From the NCBI RefSeq assembly GCF_900110855.1, contig NZ_FOFA01000002.1, forward strand, positions 62,001-126,000: a stretch of DNA of 64,000 nt. The letters are read 5' to 3'. Below, in pieces: positions 1 to 8,528 of the stretch. The notes below the pieces were generated by a model. That model searched no databases, was not told where the DNA came from, and saw only the letters and a list, made by a program, of their open reading frames with translations. This DNA is from Microlunatus flavus (GTDB taxonomy: Bacteria; Actinomycetota; Actinomycetes; Propionibacteriales; Propionibacteriaceae). The first letter of the stretch is position 1. Every line of letters starts with the position of its first letter. The position numbers and the translations under genes are program-made.

Positions 1-162
1 CCGGCCACGCAGCCGTCCCCAGGCGCTGCCGCGCCCACGGAAGTGCTGCACCAGGCCCTCGACCGCGAGCACCTCCTCACCGACGCTCCCCGAAGCCGTC
101 GAGACGCTCCCCGAGCCGATGGAGACGCTCCCTGAGCCCGTCGAAGGGCTGGTGCCGCTCAT
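1..162 (-). CDS. dppF: Oligopeptide ABC transporter ATPase DppF/OppF, N-terminal fragment (cut by window edge)
   Basis: Only the first 54 codons are in the window. The ATG at 162 overlaps the TGA of the dppD-like gene by 4 bp (ATGA), so it should be the last gene of the importer operon. The reading starts MSGTSPSTGSGSV, runs through repeated GSGSV units, then gives EEVLAVEGLVQHF, which resembles the start of DppF/OppF ATPases (role: ATP hydrolysis for di/oligopeptide or nickel import). About 25 N-terminal residues are encoded by three degenerate copies of the dispersed repeat. A later GTG start (VLAVEGLVQHF) is possible and would leave the repeat untranslated. The Walker motifs lie outside the window, so family assignment rests on operon position and the short N-terminus. 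Confidence 0.6.
   Translation of the reverse strand, partial: MSGTSPSTGSGSVSIGSGSVSTASGSVGEEVLAVEGLVQHFRGRGSAWGRLRGR
82..149. repeat. Three degenerate copies of the dispersed GACGCTCCCTGAGC repeat inside dppF
   Basis: Three tandem-like units begin GACGCTCCCCGAAGC, GACGCTCCCCGAGCC and GACGCTCCCTGAGCC; the last one continues into CGTCGAAGGGC. They lie within the reading frame of the dppF start and keep it open. The same repeat family recurs at 16974-17475, 25084-25290, 27038-27103, 30798-30860, 33403-33622, 45923-45946 and 53621-53643. Confidence 0.8.
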
Positions 163-1232
163 CGGAGCACTCCTTCCAGGGCGGCTTCCCCGACCGCGCC
201 CGGCCACCGCTCCGGTTCGTGCGCCCGCCAGCAGGCGCTGGCGTGGGGACCGCCCAGCGACGCCAGCGGCGGCCGCTCGGTGCGGCACCGGTCGACCACG
301 GCCGGGCAGCGCGGCGCGAACGCGCAGCCCTCGATCGGCTGGAGCAGGTCAGGCGGCGCCCCGGGGATCGTCAGCAGCCGGTGGACCGGTGCGTCGGGGT
401 CGGGCACGGAGCGCAGCAGGGCCGCCGTGTACGGGTGGCGCGGCGCCGACAGGAGCACCTCGGTCAGGCCCTCCTCGACGACGCGGCCGCCGTACATGAC
501 GTCGAGCTCGGAGCAGGTGCTGCTCACCACGGCGAGGTCGTGCGTCACGAGCACGAGGCCGACCCCGTCGTCGCGTCGCAGCCGCCCGAGCACGTCGAGC
601 ACCTGCTTCTGGATCGTCACGTCGAGCGCCGTGGTCGGCTCGTCGGCCAGGATCAGCCCGGGCTCCGCCGACAGCGCGATGGCGATGCAGACGCGCTGCC
701 GCATCCCGCCCGACAGCTCGTGGGGGAAGGCGCGGTAGCGCTGCTCGGGGTCGCGGATCCCGACCTGCACGAGCAGGTCGAGCGCCCGCGCCCGGGCGGC
801 CGACCGGCTCATGCCGAGCCGCTGCCGGGGCACCTCGGCGACCTGGTCGCCGATGCGCATCGTGGGGTTCAGCGCGGTGAGGGCGTCCTGGAAGATCATC
901 GCCATCGCCGACGAGATGTGCTCGCGCCGCTGCGCCGGCCGCATGCCGGTCACGTCGGTGCCGGCGACCACGACGCTGCCGCCGGTGATCACGGCCGGCG
1001 ACGGCAGCAGGTCCATCGCCGCGCGCAGGGTCAGGCTCTTGCCCGAGCCCGACTCGCCGACCAGGCCGAGCGCCTGGCCCGCGTACGCGGTCAGCGAGAC
1101 CCCGCGCACGGCGTGCAGCCGGCCGTGCGGCAGCGGGATCTCCACGTCGACGTCGTGCAGCTCGAGCAGCGGCGTCCCCGTGACCGGGGTGCTGCGGGGC
1201 TGCCGCAGCGGACCGTCCACCAGGGTGCTCAT
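159..1232 (-). CDS. dppD: Oligopeptide/nickel ABC transporter ATP-binding protein (DppD/OppD family)
   Basis: 357 aa. It hydrolyses ATP to power import through the neighbouring permeases. Visible motifs are Walker A GESGSGKS (residues 59-66), a Q-loop in MIFQDALTALNP, the ABC signature LSGGMRQR, Walker B LILADEP and the switch His in VTHD. The C-terminus has the oligopeptide-type tail with HPYTAALLRSVP and the cysteine-rich CAFAPRCP...RC segment that is typical of Opp/Dpp ATPases. The ATG at 1232 overlaps the stop of the dppC gene (ATGA), which fixes the start; a longer upstream open frame is only an extension through dppC. Length fits the family. Confidence 0.92.
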   Translation of the reverse strand: MSTLVDGPLRQPRSTPVTGTPLLELHDVDVEIPLPHGRLHAVRGVSLTAYAGQALGLVGESGSGKSLTLRAAMDLLPSPAVITGGSVVVAGTDVTGMRPAQRREHISSAMAMIFQDALTALNPTMRIGDQVAEVPRQRLGMSRSAARARALDLLVQVGIRDPEQRYRAFPHELSGGMRQRVCIAIALSAEPGLILADEPTTALDVTIQKQVLDVLGRLRRDDGVGLVLVTHDLAVVSSTCSELDVMYGGRVVEEGLTEVLLSAPRHPYTAALLRSVPDPDAPVHRLLTIPGAPPDLLQPIEGCAFAPRCPAVVDRCRTERPPLASLGGPHASACWRAHEPERWPGAVGEAALEGVLR

Positions 1233-2128
1233 CGGCGCCCGCTGCGCTGGACCACGCCGTCGGCGACGAGCGCGAGGGCCAGGCCGGTGACGACGACCGC
1301 GAGGCCGGGCACCGCGGTCAGGTACCACTTGGTGAACACGAAGTTCTGCCCCTCGGAGATCATCGAGCCCCAGTCGGGGGTGGGTGGCGGCACGCCGAGG
1401 CCGAGGTAGCCCAGCGTGACGATGGCGAGGATCGAGAGCACGACGTCGCTCATCGCGAAGACGAAGGCCTGCAGCAGCACGTTCGGCAGCAGGTGGCGCA
1501 GCAGGATCCGCCAGGTCGGCAGCCCGCTCGCCCGCGCCGCGAGCGCGTACTCCTGCTCCTTGGCGACGAGCACCTCGCCGCGCACGATGCGGGCGTACGC
1601 GACCCAGCCGACGAGCGTGATGGCGATGTAGATGCTCGCCGTGCCCTGACCGAGCGCGAAGACCAGGGCGATGATCAGCACGAACGACGGGAAGGCGACG
1701 ACCATGTCGACCACGCGCATGAGCACGAGGTCGAACCAGCCGCCGAACCACCCGGCCAGCAGCCCCAGCGTCGTTCCGATGATGAAGGGGAACAGCACCG
1801 CCAGAGCGCCGACGCGCAGGTCGACGCGGGCGGCGTAGAGCAGCCGGGTGAAGACGTCGCGCCCGAGCTGGTCGGTGCCGAGCAGGTGCCCGTTGCCGGG
1901 CGGCTGCAGCGACGCGGTCAGGTCCTGCGCCACCGGGTCCCACGGGCTCAGCACGGGCGCGAGCACACCGGCCAGCACGATCACGACCAGCAGCGACAGC
2001 CCGATGACCAACGTCGGGTTGAGCCGCAGCACGCCCTCGCCGCCGCGTCCCCGCAGCCAGGGCAGCCGGGACGGCTGCAGCGGCTGGAGCGGCTCGACCG
2101 GACCGACCGGCACCGCGGGGGCGGTCAT
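1229..2128 (-). CDS. dppC: Oligopeptide/nickel ABC transporter permease (DppC family)
   Basis: 299 aa inner-membrane permease. After a proline-rich cytoplasmic N-terminus (MTAPAVPVGPVEPLQPL) comes a first membrane helix LTLVIGLSLLVVIVLAGVL-like segment, then the periplasmic DPVAQDLTASLQPPGNGHLLGTDQLGRDVFTRL motif region that is characteristic of DppC (the LGTDQLGRD signature is clear). The EAA-type loop reads ALAARASGLPTWRILLRHLLPN. Start chosen at the ATG (2128) overlapping the TGA of dppB. It pairs with DppB to form the channel. Confidence 0.92.
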   Translation of the reverse strand: MTAPAVPVGPVEPLQPLQPSRLPWLRGRGGEGVLRLNPTLVIGLSLLVVIVLAGVLAPVLSPWDPVAQDLTASLQPPGNGHLLGTDQLGRDVFTRLLYAARVDLRVGALAVLFPFIIGTTLGLLAGWFGGWFDLVLMRVVDMVVAFPSFVLIIALVFALGQGTASIYIAITLVGWVAYARIVRGEVLVAKEQEYALAARASGLPTWRILLRHLLPNVLLQAFVFAMSDVVLSILAIVTLGYLGLGVPPPTPDWGSMISEGQNFVFTKWYLTAVPGLAVVVTGLALALVADGVVQRSGRR

Positions 2129-3066
2129 GCGAGCTCGATCCGCGGGTCGAGGGCCGCGTGCGCGAGGTCGGTCAGGAGGTTGACCGCGACGACCATGAGC
2201 GCGAAGACCAGCGTCACGCCCTGCACGACGGGGAAGTCGCGGTTGAAGATCGCGTCGAGCATCATCGTGCCCATCCCCGGCAGCGCGAAGACCCGCTCGA
2301 CGACCAGCGTGCTGCCGACGAGGTAGGCGATGTTCACGCCGAGCACGGTGATCGAGGAGACGGCGGCGTTGCGGAGCGTGTGCGCCGTGATCACCCGGCG
2401 GTGCGAGAGCCCCTTGGCCCGGGCGGTGACGACGTAGTCGCTGTCGAGCACGCCGATCATGGAGGTCCGCAGGCTGCGGATCAGGATCGGCGTCAGGGCC
2501 AGCGCGATGGTCAGCCCCGGCAGGATGATCGAGCTGAGGTGCTGGGCGGGCGTCTTGCCGAAGCCCGACACCGGGAAGGCGTGCACCTTCAGCGCGAGCA
2601 GCAGCACGAGCATGATGCCGACCCAGAAGGTGGGCATGCCCAGCCCGACGAGGGGCACCGCGCGGACGACCTGGTCGGCGAGCTTGTCGCGGTGCGTGGC
2701 GGCGAGCACGGCCAGCGGGATGCTGATCAGCAGCGCCATCACGGTGGCCGCGACGAGCAGCCACAGCGTCGCCGGCAGCCGCAGCGCCAGCAGCGAGCTG
2801 ACGTCGGTGTCGTAGAGGATCGAACGGCCGAGGTCGCCGTGCAGCAGCCGGCCCAGGAAGGACAGGTACTGCTCCCAGATCGGCCGGTCGAGCCCGAACT
2901 TCGCGTGCAGCGCGGCGACCGCCTCGTCCGTGGCCCGCACGCCGAGCAGCGTGCGGGCCGGGTCGCCCGGCACCAGGTGGATCATGAAGAACACGATCAC
3001 CGAGATGCCGAGCAGGACCGGGATGGTCGAGACGAGCCGCCGCCCGACGTACGCCAGGTGCCTCAC
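2125..3066 (-). CDS. dppB: Oligopeptide/nickel ABC transporter permease (DppB family)
   Basis: 313 aa, six predicted membrane helices. The N-terminus HLAYVGRRLVSTIPVLLGISVIVFFMIHLVPGDP is the standard DppB opening. The EAA loop reads YVVTARAKGLSHRRVITAHTLRNA. The GTG at 3066 overlaps the TGA of the binding-protein gene (GTGA), so translation is probably coupled. Together with DppC it forms the membrane pore fed by the adjacent lipoprotein. Confidence 0.92.
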   Translation of the reverse strand: MRHLAYVGRRLVSTIPVLLGISVIVFFMIHLVPGDPARTLLGVRATDEAVAALHAKFGLDRPIWEQYLSFLGRLLHGDLGRSILYDTDVSSLLALRLPATLWLLVAATVMALLISIPLAVLAATHRDKLADQVVRAVPLVGLGMPTFWVGIMLVLLLALKVHAFPVSGFGKTPAQHLSSIILPGLTIALALTPILIRSLRTSMIGVLDSDYVVTARAKGLSHRRVITAHTLRNAAVSSITVLGVNIAYLVGSTLVVERVFALPGMGTMMLDAIFNRDFPVVQGVTLVFALMVVAVNLLTDLAHAALDPRIELA

Positions 3067-4619
3067 GAGCCGAGCGTCACGTCTTCGAGGTGGTAGTTCC
3101 CGGTCGGGTAGACCTGGAAGCCGCTCACCTTGGTGCTGTAGGCGTAGCTGAAGGGCGAGTAGTAGAGGAAGCCCATGAACGCGTCGTCCGCGGCCTGCTT
3201 CTGGATCGCGGAGTAGAGCTCCTGGCGACCGGCCGTGTCGAAGGTCTGCTGCGCCTTCTTGGTGTCCGCGATGACCTGCGGGTTGTCGTAGCTGGTGTAG
3301 AAGGAGTGGCTGCCGGCGCTCGGGTCGACCGCGAAGGTGACGAGCTCGTCGGGGTCGGCGATGTCCATCGTCCAGTAGGAATGGCTGATCTGGTACTTCT
3401 GCTCCTGCTGCAGGTCGTGCGCCGCGCTGGGGTCGACGTTCTGGATCTTCATGTCGATGCCCAGCTCCTTGAGCGAGGACTGCAGGACCTGGGCGAGCGC
3501 CTGGTCGGTGCTGTCGCCCGAGGACGCGAGGAAGGTCGTGCTGAAGCCGTTCGGCACCGACGACTTGGCCATCTCCTCCTTGGCCTTGGCCATGTCGTAC
3601 GTGAGGCCGGGCGTCGCCGCGTCGTAGAAGGGGACGTTCGGCATCAGGAACGAGTTCGCCGGGGTGCCGTTGCCGAAGAGCAGCGTCTTGACCAGTGCCT
3701 CGCGGTCGATGGCGTACGAGATCGCGCGGCGCACGTGCACGTCGTCGTACGGCTTCTCGTTCTGGTTCATCATCACGTAGTCGGTCTTGGTGCTGGGGAA
3801 CAGGTCGACCTTGACGTTCGGCTGGCCCTTGAGCTGCTCGAGCGTCGAGAACGGCGGGTTCTCGTTGATCTGCGCCTGGCCGCCCTGGATCTGCACGTTG
3901 CGCGAGTTGTCGTCGGGGACGACCTTCCACGTCACGCTGTCGAGGGCCGGCTTGCCCGCGTCCCAGTAGGTCGGGTTCTTCTTCAGCTCGATCTCGGTGC
4001 CCTTGTTCCAGTGGTCCCAGACGAACGGGCCGGTGCCGATCGGCGCCTTGTAGAAGTCGTCGTGGCTCTTGCCGGCGTAGTCCTTGGGCAGGACCGCGTT
4101 GTTGAAGTTCGCGAGGTCGGCCAGCAGCGGGGACCACGGGTACTTGGTCTTGATCACCACGGTCGCGTCGTCGGGCGCCTCGACCGACTTGATCGCGACG
4201 TCGAGGAACTCCCAGCCGCCCTTGGTCGCGCGGGCCTTGTCCAGGCTGAACTTCACGTCCGCCGAGGTCATCGGTGCTCCGTTGCTGAACTTCACGCCCT
4301 GCTTGAGCTTGAAGGTCCAGGTCAGCTTGTCCGCGCTCAGGGTGTGGCTCTCGGCCAGCAGCGGCTTGACGTCCTTGCCGTCGGGCGTGACCTCGTAGAG
4401 CGACTCGAACATCTGCTGGAAGACCCAGATCGAGGAGTTGCTGAACACCATCGTGTTGTCCATCGAGACGCTGTCCTGCGGCCGGACGATCACGAGGTCG
4501 CCACCGGCGGCGGCGCCGCCGGAGCTGCTGGTGCTGGGGGTGGAGCCGTTGTCGGCACAGGCCGCCGCGCCGCCGAGGCAGAGCACGGCGGTGACGAGGG
4601 CGGCAAGGGGCTTGCGCAT
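3063..4619 (-). CDS. dppA: ABC transporter substrate-binding lipoprotein, family 5 (peptide/nickel type)
   Basis: 518 aa. A lipoprotein signal peptide MRKPLAALVTAVLCLGGAAAC ends at Cys21, followed by a Ser/Thr/Gly linker. The body shows SBP_bac_5 features: WTFKLKQGVKFSNGAPMTSADVKFSLDKA and YVMMNQNEKPYDDVHVRRAISYAIDRE. A GGAGG Shine-Dalgarno lies 3-4 nt before the ATG. It is the first gene of the dppABCDF operon and captures the substrate outside the membrane. The substrate (peptide, nickel chelate or other) cannot be read from sequence. The neighbouring amidase fusion and hydrolase suggest an amide or peptide. Confidence 0.92.
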   Translation of the reverse strand: MRKPLAALVTAVLCLGGAAACADNGSTPSTSSSGGAAAGGDLVIVRPQDSVSMDNTMVFSNSSIWVFQQMFESLYEVTPDGKDVKPLLAESHTLSADKLTWTFKLKQGVKFSNGAPMTSADVKFSLDKARATKGGWEFLDVAIKSVEAPDDATVVIKTKYPWSPLLADLANFNNAVLPKDYAGKSHDDFYKAPIGTGPFVWDHWNKGTEIELKKNPTYWDAGKPALDSVTWKVVPDDNSRNVQIQGGQAQINENPPFSTLEQLKGQPNVKVDLFPSTKTDYVMMNQNEKPYDDVHVRRAISYAIDREALVKTLLFGNGTPANSFLMPNVPFYDAATPGLTYDMAKAKEEMAKSSVPNGFSTTFLASSGDSTDQALAQVLQSSLKELGIDMKIQNVDPSAAHDLQQEQKYQISHSYWTMDIADPDELVTFAVDPSAGSHSFYTSYDNPQVIADTKKAQQTFDTAGRQELYSAIQKQAADDAFMGFLYYSPFSYAYSTKVSGFQVYPTGNYHLEDVTLGS

Positions 4620-4684
4620 GGGTCCTCCGAGGTGGGGCAGGGATGGCCGTCAGGCGGGTGGAGCGGGGGCAGACGCTGAACGAG

Positions 4685-4703
4685 TACTGAGATATCAGCA
4701 GTA
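4685..4703. promoter_or_regulatory. Candidate operator (TACTG-N9-CAGTA) in the dppA / amidase-fusion divergent promoter
   Basis: Inverted arms TACTG and CAGTA flank AGATATCAG, itself holding the palindrome GATATC. The site is between the divergent starts at 4619 and 4759, in an AT-richer stretch than the surroundings. A regulator such as the GntR protein at 8672-9352 could bind here. That link is inference only. Confidence 0.4.
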
Positions 4704-4758
4704 AGTCACACGGATGTTAAGGCCCCGTGTCGGCTTGCGGTAGCCCCCGGGCGCCCCC

Positions 4759-6897
4759 ATGCTTCATCGGGTGCGGACGGTGATCATCGGCTCCGGGGCC
4801 GTCGGCGGCGTGGTCGCCGGCCATCTCGTACGGGCCGGTGAGGACGTCCTGCTCTGCGACGCCGACCCGGAGCACGTCGACGCCCTCAACGCCTTCGGGC
4901 TGCGGGTCGTGGGCCCGGTCGAGGAGGTCGTCGTCCCGGTGACGGCGGTCCTGCCCGCCGCGCTGCCCGACCACGTCGAGCGCGTCCTGCTCGCGGTCAA
5001 GTCGCACCACACCCGCTCGGCCGTCGAACCGCTCTGGACGCGACTGGCCGCCGACGGCTACGTGGTGACCCTGCAGAACGGGATGACGGGAGGGGTCGTC
5101 GACGACGTGCTCGGTCCGGGACGCCGGGTCACCGCGTTCGTGAACTTCGGCGCCGACGTCGTCGCGCCCGGGGTCGTCGCCCAGGGCAACGTCGCCACCG
5201 TGCGCGTCGGCGAGCCCGGCGGCGGCGTGAGCGACCGCGTGCGCGCGGTGGCCGCGCTGCTGCCGTACGCCGAGGCCACCGCGAACATCGAGGGCTACCT
5301 GTGGAGCAAGGAGGCGTACGGGGCGATGCTCTTCGCCACCGCCGTCTCCGACCTCACGATCGCCGATGCGCTGGGCGCGTCGGCGTACCGGCCGCTGCTC
5401 CTGGCGCTCGCCCGCGAGGTCCTCGACCGCGCCCCGGCCTCGCCGGAACCGTTCGACGGCTTCGACCCGGCCGACCTGGAGGGTTCGCTCGGACGGCTCG
5501 TCGCCTTCAACGCCGCCAGCGGCAAGGCCCGCACCGGCGTGTGGCGCGACCTCGCGGTGCGGCACCGGCCCACCGAGGTCGACGACCTCGACGGCGTCGG
5601 CGGACCGCTCGTGCACCAGCTGGCCGCGCTGGTGCGCGCGATCGAGCGGGGCGAGCGGCGCTGCGAGACCGCGAACCTCGACCTGCTGGCCGCGTACGAG
5701 CGCCTCGAGCGCGTCGGCCGACCGCTGGCCGCGGTGGTCGAGGCGCTGCCCGCGCCCCGACGCGCGGCAGAGGGGCCGCTGCTCGGCGTGCAGGTCGCGG
5801 TCAAGGACATGGTCGACGTCGAGGGCGTGGTCCGGGGCAACGGCAACCCGCGCGCGATGGCCGAGGGTTCGCCGGCCGTACAGGACGCGCCGGTCGTGGC
5901 CCGGCTCCGCGCGGCGGGGGCCGACGTCTTCGCGACGGCGGCACTGCTCGAGTACGCGGCGGGCGCCCAGCACCCCGGCCTCGACGAGGCCCGCAACCCG
6001 GCCGACCCGACGCGCACGGCGGGCGGCTCGAGCGGCGGTTCGGCGGCGCTGGTCGCGGCCGGCGTCTGCGCGGCCGCGCTCGGCACCGACACCGGCGGGT
6101 CGATCCGCATCCCCGCCTCCTACTGCGGCTGCGTCGGGATCAAGCCGACCTACGACCTCGTGCCCGTCGGCGGCGTGACCGCGCTGTCGCCGTCGCTCGA
6201 CCACGTCGGCGTGCTGGCGGCCGACGTGGCCACCGCCGCCCGCGTGCTCGGTGCGGTCGCCGAGCTCGGGCCGCTGCCCGAGGCACCGGCGCCCGGCGCG
6301 CTGCGCGTCGGCCTGCTGTCGGCGGAGCTGGCCGACCCGGCGGTCGAGCCGGGCACCCGGGCGTCCGTGCGGGCAGCGGTCGACCGGCTGGTCGGGGCCG
6401 GCGCCCAGGTCGTCGAGGTCGACGTCGCGCCGCTGCGGGCGCTGCACGCGGTGTTCGAGCCGATCCTGCTCTTCGAGGCGTGGCGCGAGCACGAGGCGCT
6501 GGCGGCCGACCCGGCCTGGTTCGGCCCGGACACCGACCGGCTGCTGCGGCTCGGCCGCGACGTCACCCCTGCCCAGCACCGCGCCGCGCTCGCCCGGCGG
6601 GCGGAGCTCCTGCCCGCGGCGGACGCCATGCTCGACTCCGTCGACGTGCTCCTCGGCCCGGCCGTCGCGTTCACGGCCCCAGGGACGACCCCGGTCATCG
6701 ACTCCGACGCGGGTGCGGTCGAGGGGCTGTTCTCGATGGGCGCGAACCTGACCGGCTGGCCGGCGCTCGTGCTCCCGTGCGGCGCCGACGCCGGGCTCCC
6801 GGTGGGGCTGCAGCTGATGGGCCGCCGCGGCGAGGACGCCGCCCTGCTCGCGGCGGCGACGACGATCGAGCGGGTGCTCGCGGAGGAGACGGCATGA
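4759..6897 (+). CDS. Fusion: ketopantoate reductase-like (ApbA/PanE) domain + amidase-signature domain
   Basis: 712 aa in one uninterrupted frame. Residues 5-325 match the ApbA/PanE fold: Rossmann motif GSGAVGG (11-17), VKSHHT with Lys81, LQNG (105-108) and the C-terminal helical part with WSKE (Lys184). Residues about 338-712 are an amidase-signature domain: catalytic Lys349 in VAVKDMV, the Gly/Ser motif AGGSSGGS (421-428) and nucleophile Ser448 in GTDTGGSIRIP, so the Ser-cisSer-Lys triad is complete. The amidase part is shorter than free-standing amidases (about 375 versus 450-500 aa). Substrate unknown; it need not be ketopantoate. A GTG at 4771 is an alternative start. The SDR gene follows with an ATGA overlap, so the two are translationally coupled. 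Confidence 0.85.
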   Translation: MLHRVRTVIIGSGAVGGVVAGHLVRAGEDVLLCDADPEHVDALNAFGLRVVGPVEEVVVPVTAVLPAALPDHVERVLLAVKSHHTRSAVEPLWTRLAADGYVVTLQNGMTGGVVDDVLGPGRRVTAFVNFGADVVAPGVVAQGNVATVRVGEPGGGVSDRVRAVAALLPYAEATANIEGYLWSKEAYGAMLFATAVSDLTIADALGASAYRPLLLALAREVLDRAPASPEPFDGFDPADLEGSLGRLVAFNAASGKARTGVWRDLAVRHRPTEVDDLDGVGGPLVHQLAALVRAIERGERRCETANLDLLAAYERLERVGRPLAAVVEALPAPRRAAEGPLLGVQVAVKDMVDVEGVVRGNGNPRAMAEGSPAVQDAPVVARLRAAGADVFATAALLEYAAGAQHPGLDEARNPADPTRTAGGSSGGSAALVAAGVCAAALGTDTGGSIRIPASYCGCVGIKPTYDLVPVGGVTALSPSLDHVGVLAADVATAARVLGAVAELGPLPEAPAPGALRVGLLSAELADPAVEPGTRASVRAAVDRLVGAGAQVVEVDVAPLRALHAVFEPILLFEAWREHEALAADPAWFGPDTDRLLRLGRDVTPAQHRAALARRAELLPAADAMLDSVDVLLGPAVAFTAPGTTPVIDSDAGAVEGLFSMGANLTGWPALVLPCGADAGLPVGLQLMGRRGEDAALLAAATTIERVLAEETA

Positions 6898-7607
6898 GCG
6901 GGTTGACGGGTCGTACGGCGCTGGTGACCGGCGCCGCGCACGGGATCGGGGCGGCGATCGTCGCCATGCTCGAGGCCGAGGGGGCGACCGTGCACGGCGT
7001 CGACCTCGAGGCGGACGGCGACCGGCGCGTGGACGTCAGCGACACCGCCGCGGTCGAGGCCTTCGTCGCCGCCGTCGGGCCGGTCGACGTCCTCGTGAAC
7101 AACGCCGGCGGGGTCCGCGGCCAGACCGGCCGGCCGCTCGAGGAGGTCACCGACGACGACTGGCGCGCGGTGGTCGACGCGAACCTCACCAGCACGTTCG
7201 TCTGCACCCGCGCCGTCGTGCCCGGCATGAAGGCCGGCGGATGGGGGCGGATCGTCAACATCTCCTCCGGCGCCGGCCGCAGCGTCAGCCTCACCGGCAT
7301 CCAGGCGTACGCGAGCGCGAAGGCCGGCCAGATCGGCCTGACCCGCCAGACCGCGCACGAGCTCGGCCGCTTCGGGATCACGGTCAACTGCGTCGCGCCC
7401 GGCTTCGTGCTGTCCAACCCGAGCACCCAGCGGCAGTGGGAGTCGTACGGACCCGAGGGCCAGGCCGCGCTCGTCGCCGGGATCGCCACGCGGCGTCTCG
7501 GCACGGGCGAGGACATCGCCAACGCCGTCCGGTTCTTCACCGCCGAGGCGTCGTCGTGGGTGACCGGGCAGACCATCGCGGTCGACGGCGGGCACGGGAT
7601 CTTCTGA
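6894..7607 (+). CDS. Short-chain dehydrogenase/reductase (SDR)
   Basis: 237 aa NAD(P)-dependent oxidoreductase. It has the cofactor motif TGAAHGIG near the N-terminus, the structural NNAG, catalytic Ser in VNISSGAG and the YASAK active-site Tyr/Lys. The C-terminus WVTGQTIAVDGGHGIF is typical of classical SDRs. The ATG overlaps the stop of the amidase fusion. In this operon (reductase-amidase, SDR, hydrolase) it probably oxidises or reduces an intermediate after amide cleavage, but the substrate is unknown. Confidence 0.88.
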   Translation: MSGLTGRTALVTGAAHGIGAAIVAMLEAEGATVHGVDLEADGDRRVDVSDTAAVEAFVAAVGPVDVLVNNAGGVRGQTGRPLEEVTDDDWRAVVDANLTSTFVCTRAVVPGMKAGGWGRIVNISSGAGRSVSLTGIQAYASAKAGQIGLTRQTAHELGRFGITVNCVAPGFVLSNPSTQRQWESYGPEGQAALVAGIATRRLGTGEDIANAVRFFTAEASSWVTGQTIAVDGGHGIF

Positions 7608-7632
7608 GCACGGTGAGCGGAAGGGCAGCAGC

Positions 7633-8490
7633 ATGAGGGTGACGGTGAACGGGGCCGAGCTGGAGGTCGAGGTCCTCGGCGACGACGGCAGCCGGGAGGC
7701 GCAGCGCAAGCCGCTGCTGATCGCCCACCACGGTGGCGGCGGCATCGGGTCGATGGCGGAACCGCGCGCGACGTTCGGGCCGCTGGCCGACCGCTTCCGC
7801 GTGCTCGTCTTCGACGCCCGCGGCTGCGGGCGCAGCGAGGCCGTGCCGCCCTACAGCCACGCGCAGTGGGTCGCCGACGTCGACGCGCTGCGGGCGTGGG
7901 CGGGCGCGGAGACCTGCGTGGTCGCCGGTGGCTCCTACGGCGGCTTCATCGCGCTGGAGTACGCGCTCGCCCATCCGGACCGCACACGCGCCGTCGTGCT
8001 GCGCGACACCTCGCCCGACGCGTCCAACCTCGCCCTGGCGTACGAGAACGCGCGGCAGCAGGACCGCGTCGAGATCGACTGGGACCACTTCGACCGCTAC
8101 TGGCAGGGTCGGGTCCGCAGCGACGCCGAGCTCAAGGCCCTGTGGGCCGAGCTGATCGGACTGTACGACCACGACCCCGACCCGGCGCGCGCGGCCGCAT
8201 CGGTGGAGGCCGGGATCTACCGCCACGAGTCGCACAACTGGTGCTTCCAGCACAACATGCCGGCCTACGACCTCAAGCCGCGCCTGGGTGAGGTCCGCTG
8301 CCCGGTGCTCGTCACCGTCGGCCGGTACGACTGGGTCACCCCGGTCTCGATGTCGGAGACGATCGCGTCGCTGGTGCCGGACGGCCGGCTCGTCGTCTTC
8401 GAGGAGTCGGGCCACTCCCCGCAGGTCGAGGAGCGCGAGGCCTTCCTCGCCACGGTCCGCGCCTTCCTGGACGAGGCCGTCCCCGCCTGA
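7633..8490 (+). CDS. Alpha/beta hydrolase (proline-iminopeptidase-like)
   Basis: 285 aa. The oxyanion region reads HHGGGGIG, the nucleophile elbow GGSYGG, the acid residue is likely Asp in VGRYDWVTP, and the His is in EESGHSPQ. The DARGCGRSE segment is the usual S33/epoxide-hydrolase-type strand. It is 25 bp behind the SDR gene and likely in the same operon. Family members cleave peptides, esters, lactones or C-C bonds; the exact reaction is not evident. An AGCGGAAGGGCAGC stretch before the ATG can serve as ribosome binding site. Confidence 0.85.
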   Translation: MRVTVNGAELEVEVLGDDGSREAQRKPLLIAHHGGGGIGSMAEPRATFGPLADRFRVLVFDARGCGRSEAVPPYSHAQWVADVDALRAWAGAETCVVAGGSYGGFIALEYALAHPDRTRAVVLRDTSPDASNLALAYENARQQDRVEIDWDHFDRYWQGRVRSDAELKALWAELIGLYDHDPDPARAAASVEAGIYRHESHNWCFQHNMPAYDLKPRLGEVRCPVLVTVGRYDWVTPVSMSETIASLVPDGRLVVFEESGHSPQVEEREAFLATVRAFLDEAVPA

Positions 8491-8528
8491 CGCCCGCCCC
8501 TCGCGCTGTGGTCTGTGGTCGCGGGCTG

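Noticed and set aside
119-499. Arg/Pro-rich 126-codon plus-strand frame at the left edge
   Set aside because: It overlaps the repeats and the dppD gene antisense, with no domain and biased composition.
3090-4679. A 529-codon plus-strand frame opposite dppA
   Set aside because: Antisense shadow; dppA has a lipobox, a family 5 body and a GGAGG site.
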